From Malurus cyaneus samueli (lineage: Eukaryota; Chordata; Aves; Passeriformes; Maluridae), in the NCBI GenBank assembly GCA_009741485.1, contig CM019230.1, positions 3,312,619 through 3,376,618 of the forward strand: a DNA stretch of 64,000 nucleotides. The letters are read 5' to 3'. The notes beneath the pieces were generated by a model that did no database searches, had not been told where the DNA came from, and saw only the letters and a program-made list of their open reading frames with translations. Below, piece by piece: positions 1 to 12,800 of this stretch; position 1 is the stretch's first letter; each line of letters starts with the position of its first letter. The position numbers and the translations under genes are program-made.

Positions 1-3000
1 TTTTCTAACTTCCTTCTTGGCCTTTCAGCTGTGAATTCCCTTGTGTTGTGCTGGCTGATAGGCAAGGCTTTAAGTAACAGCTAAAATGGAAATGATAAAT
101 TTACCCTTTCCATTAGAAAGGACTTTTAGGAGAACCCAGTGGCAGTGCCTGCTGGAGAAATGGAGCTTTTGAGCTACAGCTGTACAGAAAGAGGAGGCTT
201 TTTATCAGCGTATTATTTCTGAGTACCATCCAAGGGATTTCATGTTTGATAGTGGCCTCTGGCAGACAAATGTTTTTTTCCAGTTAAGGTGGCGGTTGCT
301 TCTCTCACCTCAGACCTTTTTTGTGCCTTTGGATTCTCTGTGAATAAAGCTCCAAAAATGCATTCTATTTTTCCCTCATTTATGAGGCAAAATATACTAG
401 TGAAGTATTAAAAAATAGTAGTAATAAGAGGGGATACTGATACAATTAGAGTGATTGAGTGATCAACAGGTCTTGAAAAAATTTTGGTACTAAAGCATTT
501 GATTATATAATTTAGTAATAATGAATATTAACCTATTAATATCACTAAGAAATGTTAGGGATGGTTTTAATCCAGGTTTGGGCTTGTATTGTGAAGGTGG
601 CTTTTGCTGAGTCTTTTATTTATGTGTTTGAAAGTATCATAAGTAATGATTTTAATTTCTTTTTACTCACTGACCTGGTCTGTACCTCAGCCCTCTAGAT
701 CCTTCAAAAGAATCTTTTGCAGTTCCTCCCATCCTTCCCTCTCAGGTTATGGTGTAACACAACTGAGACCTTAAACAAGGAACAGTGAAAAGTTGGTGCT
801 TTCAAGGCCTGACTGTACAATTCTTACATTAATTATTCTGTTGAACTGCAGTTACAAAAAAAAAGTTTGAAGCCCAGAGTCAGGAAAGAGAAAAATCAAA
901 CTGAGAGCTTGGAGCAACTGCTGACCTTTATAAATGGAGATCACAGGATCAGTGGAAATGGCCAGCAGCTGCAGACTGGCATATGACTGTGGTCATTGTC
1001 CTCCCCGAATTACTAAATTTCTTATTTTGATAACTTCACTAGTACAGAAAAGACCCATCCTACAGTCACTCCTCTCCTACACAAAGAAATCCATTGTTGC
1101 TTCTGTAGTTTGGGAAAATGTATCTGTTGCTAACACGTTGTGGTAACACAACTTCACTGTTTGGGTACATTGCAGAATGGTTTCCGTGGGCTGCAAATCT
1201 TTTGTTCCAATTTGGTTTTGCAAAAAGAGAGGCGGAGGTATTTCTACTGAAATTGTGCTTGAAGTGCAGGAACTTTGGAATTACTTTTGGGGCTTCTTGG
1301 AGTCTTCTCAGTGTTTTTTAAGCTAAGTGAAACAATTTACAGAACTGAAGATCACTGAAGTGAGAAGGCAGGTGGTGTTGTACCTCCTTTAACACAGTTA
1401 GATAAAATTCTTGCAGCTGCCTCACATTTTCAGATTCATTAATAGAGTGAGGAATAATCATTTGGTGAAGCACTAACATTTCATTCTCAGCCATGCAGGG
1501 TTTCTGTGTAACAAAGCAACTTGAAAATTTAGTGCAAAGAAGAAACTGCATCCTGAGAAATTAGAAAACTAAAATTTTATGTGCAAGGAGGGTTGGTAGT
1601 AATGTGCTATCTCTTTTCATCCTGACTGTTGTCTGAAAATAAAACCTCAAATACTTAAACCTAAACCTGGTTCTTCAGTTGCTGATAACCTGGTGGTTGT
1701 GCTGTGCTTGCACTTCTGTTGGGCTATGGGTGAGCAGGGGAGGCACTACAGGGTGTGAGAATTGTGTGTTTGGCAGATTGTACAGCTAATCCATTTGTTT
1801 GGAGTGGAAAGCCGGGGCACATGGTAGGGATCAGAAAATCAGGAAGGATTTTTACTTCTTACTTTGGCACAGGAAAGTCAAGAGTATGATGAGTAGATCT
1901 CTGCTTGTTTTCATTGCAGTCCATCTCAGACAGGCCGTTAAAGAAATGTCAGGTGTGGTCTGACCTTCCTTCCTGGGTACCACATGTACCCACAAGTTTC
2001 CAGCCTTTCTACTGAAAATAGAAACCTTGTTAGAGTTAGAAAATGGCTCATGTGACTAAGCTTCCTATAAAGACCCACTCTCAGAGCAGCCCTTTCTCCT
2101 TGCGCCAGCTGGTGCGGTGTTGGCTGAACTGCCTTGCAGGAGAAGGCAAGAAACTTCTGAGGCAGCAAATTCCCATCTGTACTTTTGCCTGGCTGCAGGC
2201 TCCAGACTTTGTCTGAGCTAGAAACAGCTTGGAGATCTGATCAGGGGCAGGTGGGAGTTGCTCCAGAGATCTGTGGGCCATATGGATATTCCAGTTCCAG
2301 CACACAGTGGCTTTGGGCAACTCATGTGATGTCCTTGTGCTTCAGTAAGTCCAGCTGGAGTTCCTGGCTGAAAATTAATTGTTGTCTGCTCAAAGATGTC
2401 TTGGCTCCATAATTTCTAGGAAGGAGATGGGTTGTGCTCAAACCTACATCAGCCCTGCTGTGCAGAGCTTGATGGTTTATGGGAAACTCTTCCTCGTGCA
2501 TTGTATTTCCTGTATCGTGGTTGTGTATAATCCACTGTAAGAAAAAAAAACAACCATAAAACTTCTTCAAAGGGTGTGTCCTGGTATAGGCATTTCTATT
2601 AATAAAAGACATAATCTGCTTTGGAGCCAAGCAAAGATGAATGACTTAATCTTTCCTGAACATAAAAGAAATGCTAATTTATCTGGGTTTTTTAGAGTTT
2701 GTAGTGAAAATGGAGCTAGATGTTGGAGTAAGCAAAACAGATATCACTGTTACTATGGCACCTAAGAAAGCGTATGCTGTCTACTGTGAGAAATTATGTG
2801 GCACTGAAGAAAATTAGCATAAAAGTAAATTTTACATCTCTGTGTGTGGGTGGAAACATCTTTTATAAGTTGAAATCTTGCAGTAATTTTAGGGATGTTT
2901 TGCATAAGGTAGTTACAACGTTTTGTTTTGAGAAATACTGAGGTGCTCCTTCAGCTCTCCCCACTTCCCCCCACTACAATAATTCACATATTTGTAAAGG

Positions 3001-3856
3001 TGCCATTTTACTTTCTGCTCCCCTTCACTTTCTGTTGACATTGATGAATATTGAGTATGCAGAACTTTAGGTTCTGATATGCAGATAAAAACAATGATCA
3101 AAGAATGTTGTATGGCAGGTTAAGAGAAGGAAAACTTCTCCTTGAATGAGTATTCTTCCTGCCTTCTGCCCCATTTATCATCTCTATTTCTGTAATCAGA
3201 TGTTGGAGAAGAGAAGTATCATCACCCCCATGGTCAGAGTGAGCACTTACAGACTTGTTACAACAGGACTGGCTGGTTTGTTTTGTTTCTTTCACAGCAC
3301 AGAAATTAATTGAATTTAATCCACGTGTATGACTTCTGTGTTGTAGCTGGGCAGTTACACAACATGTTAAATGATCTCCAATGGTGATGGTGCATGAAAG
3401 CAAACTCCATTGTGGTGTTCCACTTAATTGTGGTGATTACAATGTCACTGCTGTCTGTGAGCAGGCAGGCTGTTTGCTCTGCTGGGCTCTGGGTGATTAA
3501 AGTGTCCGAGCTGGCTGGCAGCAGAGGAGCTGCTGTGCTGCTCAGCCCTCCTGCCCTGCGGCTCTTCCCTGCATCTGCAAATCCCACCGTGGCTCCTGGA
3601 GATGAGGTGAGAGCACCCTGTGCTGCGTATACAAAGTGATTGAGTCAGAAAAAACACACCATCTGCTTGAGATCCCTCCTCTCATGCTCTGTTGGTGTGG
3701 TGGTACCTCATTTAGGACATTTACTGCTTCGTTTTGTTTGTGCAGTAAGTGAAATAACTGGCAGAAGCTTGGATAATAATTTAAAGTTTTTAGGTACATG
3801 CTGTACTTGGTTTTCCAGCAGCTTAAAAGCCTGTTAACAAGTATCTTCTTCTCTAG
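1..3856 (+). other. TEX2: TEX2 intron, left edge of window
   Basis: This stretch precedes the first recognisable TEX2 coding exon and ends in the polypyrimidine tract and AG at 3,851-3,856. I see no coding exon in it on either strand; the short open frames have no recognisable family and no paired splice sites. The exons for the N-terminal half of TEX2 must lie left of the window. The sequence is ordinary AT-rich intron with no repeat that I can name. Confidence 0.75.
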
Positions 3857-6800
3857 GGATGGATGAATGAAATTTATAATTATGATCCAGAAACATACCA
3901 TGCTACATTGACTCACTCTGTCTATGTGCGGCTTGAAGGAAGCACCCTACGACTTTCAAAACCCAATAAAAATATTTCTAGAAGAGCTTCATACAATGAG
4001 CCAAAGCCTGAAGTCACATATGTCAGTCAAAAAATTTATGAACTAACAGATAGCAAGGTGAGTGTCTTACTTATATCTGATTTTAACAAAGAATACTTTG
4101 CAAATGCTTTTTAACTCAGAATTTTTTTTTTACTTCTCTATTTTCATGTTCTGTCATTATTTAAACAAAACTGCTGTCATGGCTAACTTGCAAAAGATTG
4201 TGCTGGGGAGGAAAATTGAGCAGGATTTGGAAGAAAGTACCTATTTACACAATAAGGGAAAGGCATGATTTTCCTCTGGCAGTTGAGAGCAGAAGTTAAC
4301 TCTTGGGAGCTCTGAGACTCGTTCCCAATGCATGAGATGACTGCAGGGCTGTTCTGAAGGTTACACCAAAAACGCATCATCTTTGGTGGCTGTCCCTACC
4401 CCAAGGCAGCTCGGACATTTGCATTTCGCTCAAAGGGAGAATGTACATTGTATGAGAATGTGAAAGATGAGAGTGAGAGGTGGCTGGAAGGGTTAGCCCA
4501 TACCCCCAGTCCAGGGATGGAGATGGAGATTTTTGCAGTTGGAAGAGAATCAACAATAATGCTGAGATAGTTTTCCTACATGTTGTGTGCATCCCTCAAA
4601 TCTGTGAGGACTTGTCACGTGAAGTTGATTCAATTGGCATTGTATTAACTAATGCATCAATACCTAATTATTAAAAGAATGGATTTTTTTAATGTGCCAC
4701 ATCAGTCGAGGGCCTTGGCAGTACAGATGTGGGAGGAAACCACGCTTCACTTGCCTGGAAGTGAGAGGGAGAAAGGGACCAAGGCAACAATGAGGAAAAC
4801 CTCCCTCCTTTTCCCTGAGTCTGTATGGGAGAGGAGCATGCTGCCAGCTCTGCCTTCCATTAAAGGAAGACAGTGAAAAAGATAAAGCAACAACTTAGAT
4901 TTCTGCTTTGTGCAGATGTGTTTCACCATCATGAAGACAAGCCAAGCTCTCACGTACTGGGAGAGCACTCGACTGATAGTTGTTCCCTATGGTGTCTTAG
5001 AAAAATTTTCAGTGCTACCCCCCACCCAGCCCCAATTGATTACAGAAGTGCCAAGTGCCCTGGCTGTAATAAATAAAGGATGCCTATTCCTCAAGGTATT
5101 TGCCCACAGTTTTTGTAGAGCACTGTGGAGTTCAGACCCTAGATAAGAATTCTTAACTTTTCACTCTCTTTATCACTTGCATTGTCTTAATTCTTTATAA
5201 ATATATTTATTTTAGAATGTAATTATCTGCACATCACTCTTATGGCTTGACTCATATGTTTGATGAGGCTGTCACCAACTTGAAACACTCAGTTTCATGA
5301 GATGGGCTTGGAAATTGTGTTCAAAACTGTTTGGACACCGTTTATTTTATCTTGTTATCTGTTTGTCTCCCCATGGTCCCAGAAATAATGTTCTGGGTTT
5401 TTCTATTTTTTCTGCAAATCCATGAGAATAAGATCATCTAAATGAAAACAGTTTCTAATCCACATGGTATAATCTGCTTAAGTAGCCTTTGTTTTAATTC
5501 CAAAACCATGGCTCACCAAAGACTCAGTGATAGCAGTGGGTTGGACAACCAGCGATGTTGAGTCAGTTAAACTGGCAGAGACTGTGGGATCTTTATCTCT
5601 TGCATTCCTGCTTTCTTTATGTGAGTAAACAGAGAATAAAACTGAAAAATAAATTCATTTAACCCTTTGATTTTTATCCTTTAGATTTCCCTGGTTCCCA
5701 AGAGCCTGGCACGGAAGCGAATTTGGAATAAGAAATACCCGATTTGCATTGAACTTGCCAAACAGGATGACTTCATGGCAAAGGTTCAGCTTGAGAAGGA
5801 GGCTGCAGAGGAAAAGTTACCTGCTGAAAAAGGGGACTTGAACAATGAGGAATCCAAGAAGCCTCAGGATGGAGCAAAGTACACTTGCCAAAAGGATCAA
5901 GTGCTTTATCTCTTTGGAAGGACGGGTAGGGAGAAGGAAGAATGGTTCCGAAGGTTCCTCCTCGCATCGAAGCTCAAGTCTGAAGCAAAGAAGCCTCTCA
6001 GTTTGTGTGGGAGCAAGCCAGGTACTCAGATTTTATATTCTGGTAGAAGTCTGTTAAAAGAAACACACTGAAGTTATGTTTGGTGGTGCCACAGTGATCT
6101 TTGCAAGCAAAAAACAATACCAAAGATACTCTTCTCCTTATCTTGGCCTCTCATTCTCACCTTCGCCCCACCTTTTCCCCTCTTGGCTGCATGCTTTCAA
6201 CTACTACTGCTATTTTTAGAGTATTTTATATGAATACAGTATTTTTCAGTGACTGTAATAACTCCTGTCGTGTTTGTAAGGATGAATTGTTCAATCTTTT
6301 TTTTTTTCTGTACTGTTGGAACTGATGTCAACATTTGCAGTATTAGACTCAGTTCTCTTACCCATTTTTCCTCCTCCATCCTTCCTTCCACTCTAGTCTC
6401 TTGTAAAGGATAGAAATTTCTCATGGGTTAGTGTCACAGGAAAACACATTTTTCTGTTTAAATAAAATACCCTGCACTAATATATATATATATGAATATA
6501 TATATGTATCTGAACCAACAAACATATTAGTCTATGGTATTGATCTGTTGTTTGGAATATTAATTTAAACCCATGCTCTGACACAATTTTAAACCTGAAT
6601 GACTCATGCTTTTCTGTCTTTATTCTCTGAGAAGCTTTTTAAAAATTAGTTAGTGTTATTGTTTCTGTCACATAACTTCTTGAAATGCAAAATTAATAGC
6701 TAATTAAAATTCTAATAGTTACATGCTTTTGACGGTCTTTTTAATTGTAACAGCCTATAATTAGATTAGGGGAAAAAAAAAAAAAGTTTAGTCATAGGTG

Positions 6801-9800
6801 CATTTCAATCACCTGACTTTTATTTTAGGCATTTCCCAGCAGGGTTGTTGGGAATTCTGCCATGTGTTATACATATGTGCGTGTCCATATTTAAATTTGC
6901 TATTGATCAGCTGACTCCTCCAGTCCCACATCCTGCTGAGTGCTGAATCATAGCAAATATTGGCTAATTTGGGTTTAGGACCACCTAAACACTCAGCAGT
7001 GGAATTTGCTTTTAGCCTTTAAAATAAGAAAACACCACTCTGGTCTTTTTCCGGGAGAAATACCTACGAAATAATTTTGTTCCTTTAAAATTTGATGATA
7101 CTTTGTGGTATTTGGCTGTCAGATTTATTCTCTGCTGAACAGGTATTATTTCTTTGAATTTAGGGGTGCTGCCAGCACACAGTAGAACTGATAGTCAGTC
7201 TGGAGTTCTCACGCACAGCCGGAGCAGCAGCAAGGGAAGTGCAGAAGAAATCACATCCCAGCCGAAGCACAAGGACCTGGCTGGCAACATGAGGCAGAAA
7301 ATGCTTCTGGACTACAATATTTATATGGCCAAGTGTATTCCACCCGAAAAGAAAAGCCCTTCAGATAGTCCAGTCCTCAGTGCAGACAGCAGCCCTACAG
7401 CTGTGAAAAAGGTAATATTTGTGCTCCAAAGAGCAGTGAACAATAGCTGTAGCTCTTACTAATCCTTTTGTCTCCTGGACTGCATTTGAGTCACTCTCAG
7501 TAAACAGAACCTTAGTGTTAAGTATAACACCCTTAATAAATGGATCTTTAATGTTAAGCACGACCACCGCTCATTTCAAAGCTGTGATTCAAATCATGCA
7601 TCTTTGTTTCCAGACTTTCATGCTCAGAAAAAGGAATAGCAGGCTGTGGTATAGCATATGAATAAACACATCTTGCGCTCCCCCAGGAAAACATATCCTA
7701 GCCCCCAACAACTCCTGAAGCGGCGATGAATTCGCTGCTGAATCTGGCACGTGTCAGAAATCATTCTATAAATAGATGAGCAGAGCTGGCAGGGAACCTG
7801 CTCTGGCAGGGAACCTGCGTCACAGCGGAGGCTCCTCACCCAGCCATCCTGGCAGAGCCAGGCTGCAGCGCCTGCAAGCAGTCACTGCCAAGAGATGATG
7901 TTCAGAGCTGTAGCATCTACCTGCCTCTCTTAGAAAGTGCTGCCTTTCTGCTGGCTGCAGGACTTCTGCCTGGAAAAATGAAGGGTGGTGAACTCTTCTG
8001 TCATTGCAGGCACTTAGTATGTTGTGTTTCCTTCACAGAAACTTCCTGTTTGTTCGTGGTACTGTGTGTACACACCCAAAATTATTTCATCTGCCTTGGC
8101 TTTTGTGTGTATAGTCAGTGATGCAGTATCTGAATGTACAATATTTCCAGGTGTTTTGAAATGGTTCTCAAGGAAACTGAGACAGAATTCTCTTGTACTG
8201 TAAACAAAACCTTCAATGCAGCAGAGGGAGCAATGTAGTTTCCTGAATCCCATATGCAAACAGTATAAGGAGGTGTGTGTTTCCCTGTACTGTGTTTATC
8301 ATCTATTTGTGGTGTTTCTGAACTGGATTTAAGGATGTAAGATGGGGTCTTGTTTTTCAATTTTTTGATAAAACAAAGGAAGAGTAGAGCCCCTGTTATT
8401 TCAGGTCCGATTGGTAAAGAGAATATCTCTTACTGCAGACACATTTATAAGTCTGACCACTCTGGGTTTATCTGCTTTTTCTGCCAGAGGTTAAATTACA
8501 TACAACTTTCTCATTTCATTGCCAGAGGTCAATCTATATCTGTGTGGTCTCGTTCCCTCTGCTGCATGTCAGGATGATGACAGGCTCGTGGCAGCCCAGC
8601 TGATGCGTTTGTAAAGCTGTTCCCTGTGCCAAGCATTTGGTGTTCTGAGCTGACCCAGGCTCTTAACACTGAACTTCCCGTGTAAATCAGGCCCTTTCTG
8701 TGCTTATTTTATAGAATTTATGGAGCTGAATAACCTGCTTTATGTTTCCAGTTGCCAGATGCCAATGTGGAAGCTGAAGAAGAAGAACAAGAGGCCTGGG
8801 TGAATGCTCTGCTTGGAAGAGTATTTTGGGATTTTTTAGGAGAGAAGTATTGGTCTGAGCTGGTGTCAAAGAAGATCCAAATGAAACTTAGCAAAATAAA
8901 GGTACCTAATCTGGAATCTTGCATTATCCACTCCATGTGAAAAAACATAAACCACATAGTCTTTGAATTTTAAAATGCTACAAGAAAGGCTTATTTCACA
9001 CTTCTGTGTAAAAGAACATAAATGTGATACAGAGCTCCAGTTCAGTTTCTGATGGATCATAACATGTTAACTTTGCTGCTTCTGTTTGGATTAACTATTT
9101 GTATCTGTCAAGTTTTTATGTAAAAAGTAGAAGTGTTATTGTATTCACTTAAGGGATAAATAGAACTGCATATAAATGAGGAAATCTGCTTTGGGAAATA
9201 GTGGATTGCTTTTAAGGTGGAGGACATCAGGGAACCACAACCATCAATTAGAAATATTTTGGTAAATTGATACCCAAATCATCATGATTCTGTGCTTCCT
9301 TTGTGCTAAAACTGTGACACAGATTTATAAGATAATGTTCTATGAAAGAATTTGCCAAAGATAAAAGAAGCTGAGGTGTTGATAAAACATCAATGATAAA
9401 ATATATGACTGAAGTTAAAATCCAAAGAAGCCTTTGATTTTTGTTCACAGTGAAATAGGATTTACACTTCATTCTTGAGCTTTTTACATGCTTTAACTAA
9501 AAAGCATAGTGGAGGTTTAAGGTCAGCATCTTAACTTCAACATAGTTTTAAAAACAAGTTCAGATGCTGAATCTCTCCCTAAAAAGTTTTGAAACCAGCA
9601 ATGGTGAAATTCTAGAATAGTAAGAAATTTGTGTAATTGTATTTGTATTCTTTCACTGGTGGCACTTCAGCTCAGTGCATTCCTTAAGTTTAATGAGCTT
9701 TCTTCACTCAGGAAATTGATGTTTAATTCCATGGCAATGTATTTGACTTTTTATATTCTGTCCCTTTAGCTGCCCTACTTCATGAATGAGCTGACTCTGA

Positions 9801-12800
9801 CTGAACTTGACATGGGGATAGCAGTGCCCAAGATCCTTCAAGCCTTCAAACCTTCTATTGATCACAGAGGTAAGATTTATCCATACTTTTTTTTTTTTTT
9901 TACCAGTTCTTGATTACAAAGAAAATTTTATTATTATTATTATATGCCTTCTCTAATTAACTGAATTTGTTAATGGACAACGTTAGAAAAAAATCTTGTT
10001 TCTGTTAATACAGTCCTGCTTGGGTGACAGCATATGCTGTAGCATTTACTGTAATTTTGTCAAGGCTAGGGAACCAGAAAACAGAATAAATTGTACCATC
10101 TGCCCAGTTCTTCCTCCCTCTCCCTCCCTTTTTCCCTCTGGAAAAAGCATGCAAATGTTTTCTGGTCAGGAGGCATTTTCCCTCTCAGTAATGGCATCCT
10201 TTGCCTAATTTGATCTACTGTTAAAATAGTATTGATGATTGAATCCTGCTGACTCACTGATTATCAAAAAAGTCTGTTTTCTTGGGTTTTGTGATCTTAC
10301 TGAACTTTGCTACTGTAAAGAGAAAAAATCTTCATAAGCTTGTGTTTGACTTTTTGTGTTTGGTTTTTAGAGCAGCGTTAGAAAAAAAATGTGTGATGGA
10401 AAAGAGTTATTTGGGTTAGTAAAGCAGCAGCTTGCCTTCATCGTGCTTCCAGCATGTAACCTCACAGGGTGTCAGTAACCAGGTCTTTGGGAACTGCCTG
10501 TATTTCTGTTCTCACAAAAGGGTGGGATTATGATGTGGATATGTTTTTGCAGAAAATAAAATAGTAGGTCTTTAACTGATAAAGTTAAAGTGACTTTTCC
10601 AGATCAGTAAAACACAGAGTAGTTACCATTTGTCCTGGTTTCAGCTTTATTCACCATTAATTTCTTCTAAATAAGTAAATGAAAGTAGAAGGGGTCATTG
10701 GTTGATGTGCCAGGTACTGGTGAGGGAATGTTTAGTGCAGCTGCAGTATCTGGAAGAGGATGATGCATAATCTGTGTTTAGTGGCATCTGTTTTCAAATC
10801 TCTGGATCACAAATACCTGCAGCTTTGGTGCTGGGTGTCACTTAAAAGGCACAATCTAATCTTAAAACATTCAAAGACAATTCTACTGGAGATTGCAAAA
10901 AGCAAATAGGATTTAAATTAGCACTGCACATCTAGAATGGTCTAAGTAATGACCCTGTTTACTGTGAATCATGAAAGAATGCCTGTAGCTCTGTTACTGA
11001 GGGAGCCTTGTCATAATTCTTCAGAGTACCACTGGCAAAACAAGAGGCAGCAGGTTGTGGTGTGGGAGAAGCAATATTGCTCTGGGATTTTGAGCCGTGC
11101 TTTGTTTGGACAGCATCAGAGATGTAGAGGAGTGTCCCCATTACTGCTTGGCTTGGAGCAATACTGTAAATAGTTTTGAAGTGATTCCCTGATCATGTTC
11201 TATTTCCTTTCTCTCATTTCAGATCTCTTAAGCAGTTTAGGTGTGTGTAAATCACAGTATCTTTTTTAGACTGTTAGCTGATTCACCACTCTCTTTCATT
11301 GTGGCTTGAATTTATATCTGGCTTTGTTCCATGAGCTTAATGTGATCAGAAAGCTCGCTTTGTGATTGCTGTTAAGGTGACATCTTTTCTGTTGTTTATT
11401 TTAGGACTGTGGGTTGATCTGGAAATGTCCTACAATGGATCTTTTCTAATGACTCTGGAGACCAAGATGAACTTGACCAAACTTGGTAAAGAGCCGCTTG
11501 GTGAAGCGTTAAAGGTTGGCGAGATCGGCAAGGAAGGGTAAGGGATGGCAATGGTGCTTTCATGGTGAAAAGCTGGAATTTTCCTTGTGAATTTGTATCT
11601 CTGGCTCTGCAATGGATTGGAAGGAGTTTTGGGGGTTTCATACTTGTGGGTGTGGAACGTGGCCTTTTCCTGCAACTTCGTTGTTTGCTTGCACCATTGA
11701 TAATCATCTTAATAAAAGGCTTCTGTGGTACAATTACTTTTTATATATATTTTAGTAGGATTTCAAAATGTTCTGTGAATAAAATTTAGTTTTGTCTTAT
11801 GCTTGATTTGGGGTTTAGCCAGATAAAATTCAAATACTGGATATAGACACATGCAGAAATAAGATAAAAACACGTGTAACAGGCTACTGGCAGCATGGTA
11901 CAGCTACAGCTGGAAACCATGGAGTAATAAACAATGTGGAAGGTAAATGGGCTTTAATTGTTATGTAAAGACTTTTTAGTAGCTTTATTGCATCGTGGGA
12001 GTGATCACACCCCTGCTTTAGTCTGTTTTTCCTCATAGCCATCTTCTGTTTCCCTGCTATGCCTAAGTGAAATGCCTTACATAAATGAACTAATTAGAAA
12101 ACACCATACAGTAACTTACCTCCCCTGTGTTTGTGCTTCCCCCCTCATTTTTGCAATGTTGTTTTGAATGTCATCGATCTGTCCATTTGTATTAACCTGG
12201 TGAGTGGCACCTGTCAAATATCCATCCCTGGATGGATCCACTCTGAGCTGTAGAGGGTTATGAAACCCATGGAGAACCCATGTGTTCTCTTATTTCTCTT
12301 TTTTTTTCTCTTAAGACATTTGCAGTCCCTGAGCAGTAGGTGATCTCTGATTTAATCTACAACCATTGCCTACAAATCAAGAAAATAAGTCTCCAAATCT
12401 GGCCATTTGTTTAGCTATGAACAAAATGTTATGGTCTTTCACAATAAAGGTACCAGATACTCTTGTCATAGCTCTGACCATTTATTCTGAGATATCTTGA
12501 AGTAATACTTTCAGGAGCACTATATTTCAGTGAAGCCATGACAGGAAAATAAATGTGAAAAAAAACCTAATGGCTGAATGATCTCATGCACTGGTAGAAA
12601 TTCAGAGGATTTTAAATCGACCTAGATTCTCATTGTCACTGCTTGAAATAAATATTCTGAATATACATTGGTATAACTGGTAGGCGTGAATTTTTCAAAA
12701 TCCCTTTAATCCTGCCTGCCCAAAAAATGGGGGATAGAGGAGGAAATGCCTGTACAAATAAAATTCTTGCTTCTCCTCTCCATCCCTTCGGGATTTTCTT

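Noticed and set aside
3394..3639. 81-codon open frame with a hydrophobic start ahead of the first TEX2 exon in the window
   Set aside because: It does not resemble TEX2, and although GTGAGA follows a GAG at 3,607 there is no convincing acceptor or homology to support an exon.
10630..10690. TGTCCTGGTTTCAGC, reminiscent of the start of a passerine LTR family
   Set aside because: Only about 15 bases fit what I recall. The rest does not follow the element, there is no matching second LTR, and no internal region is present.
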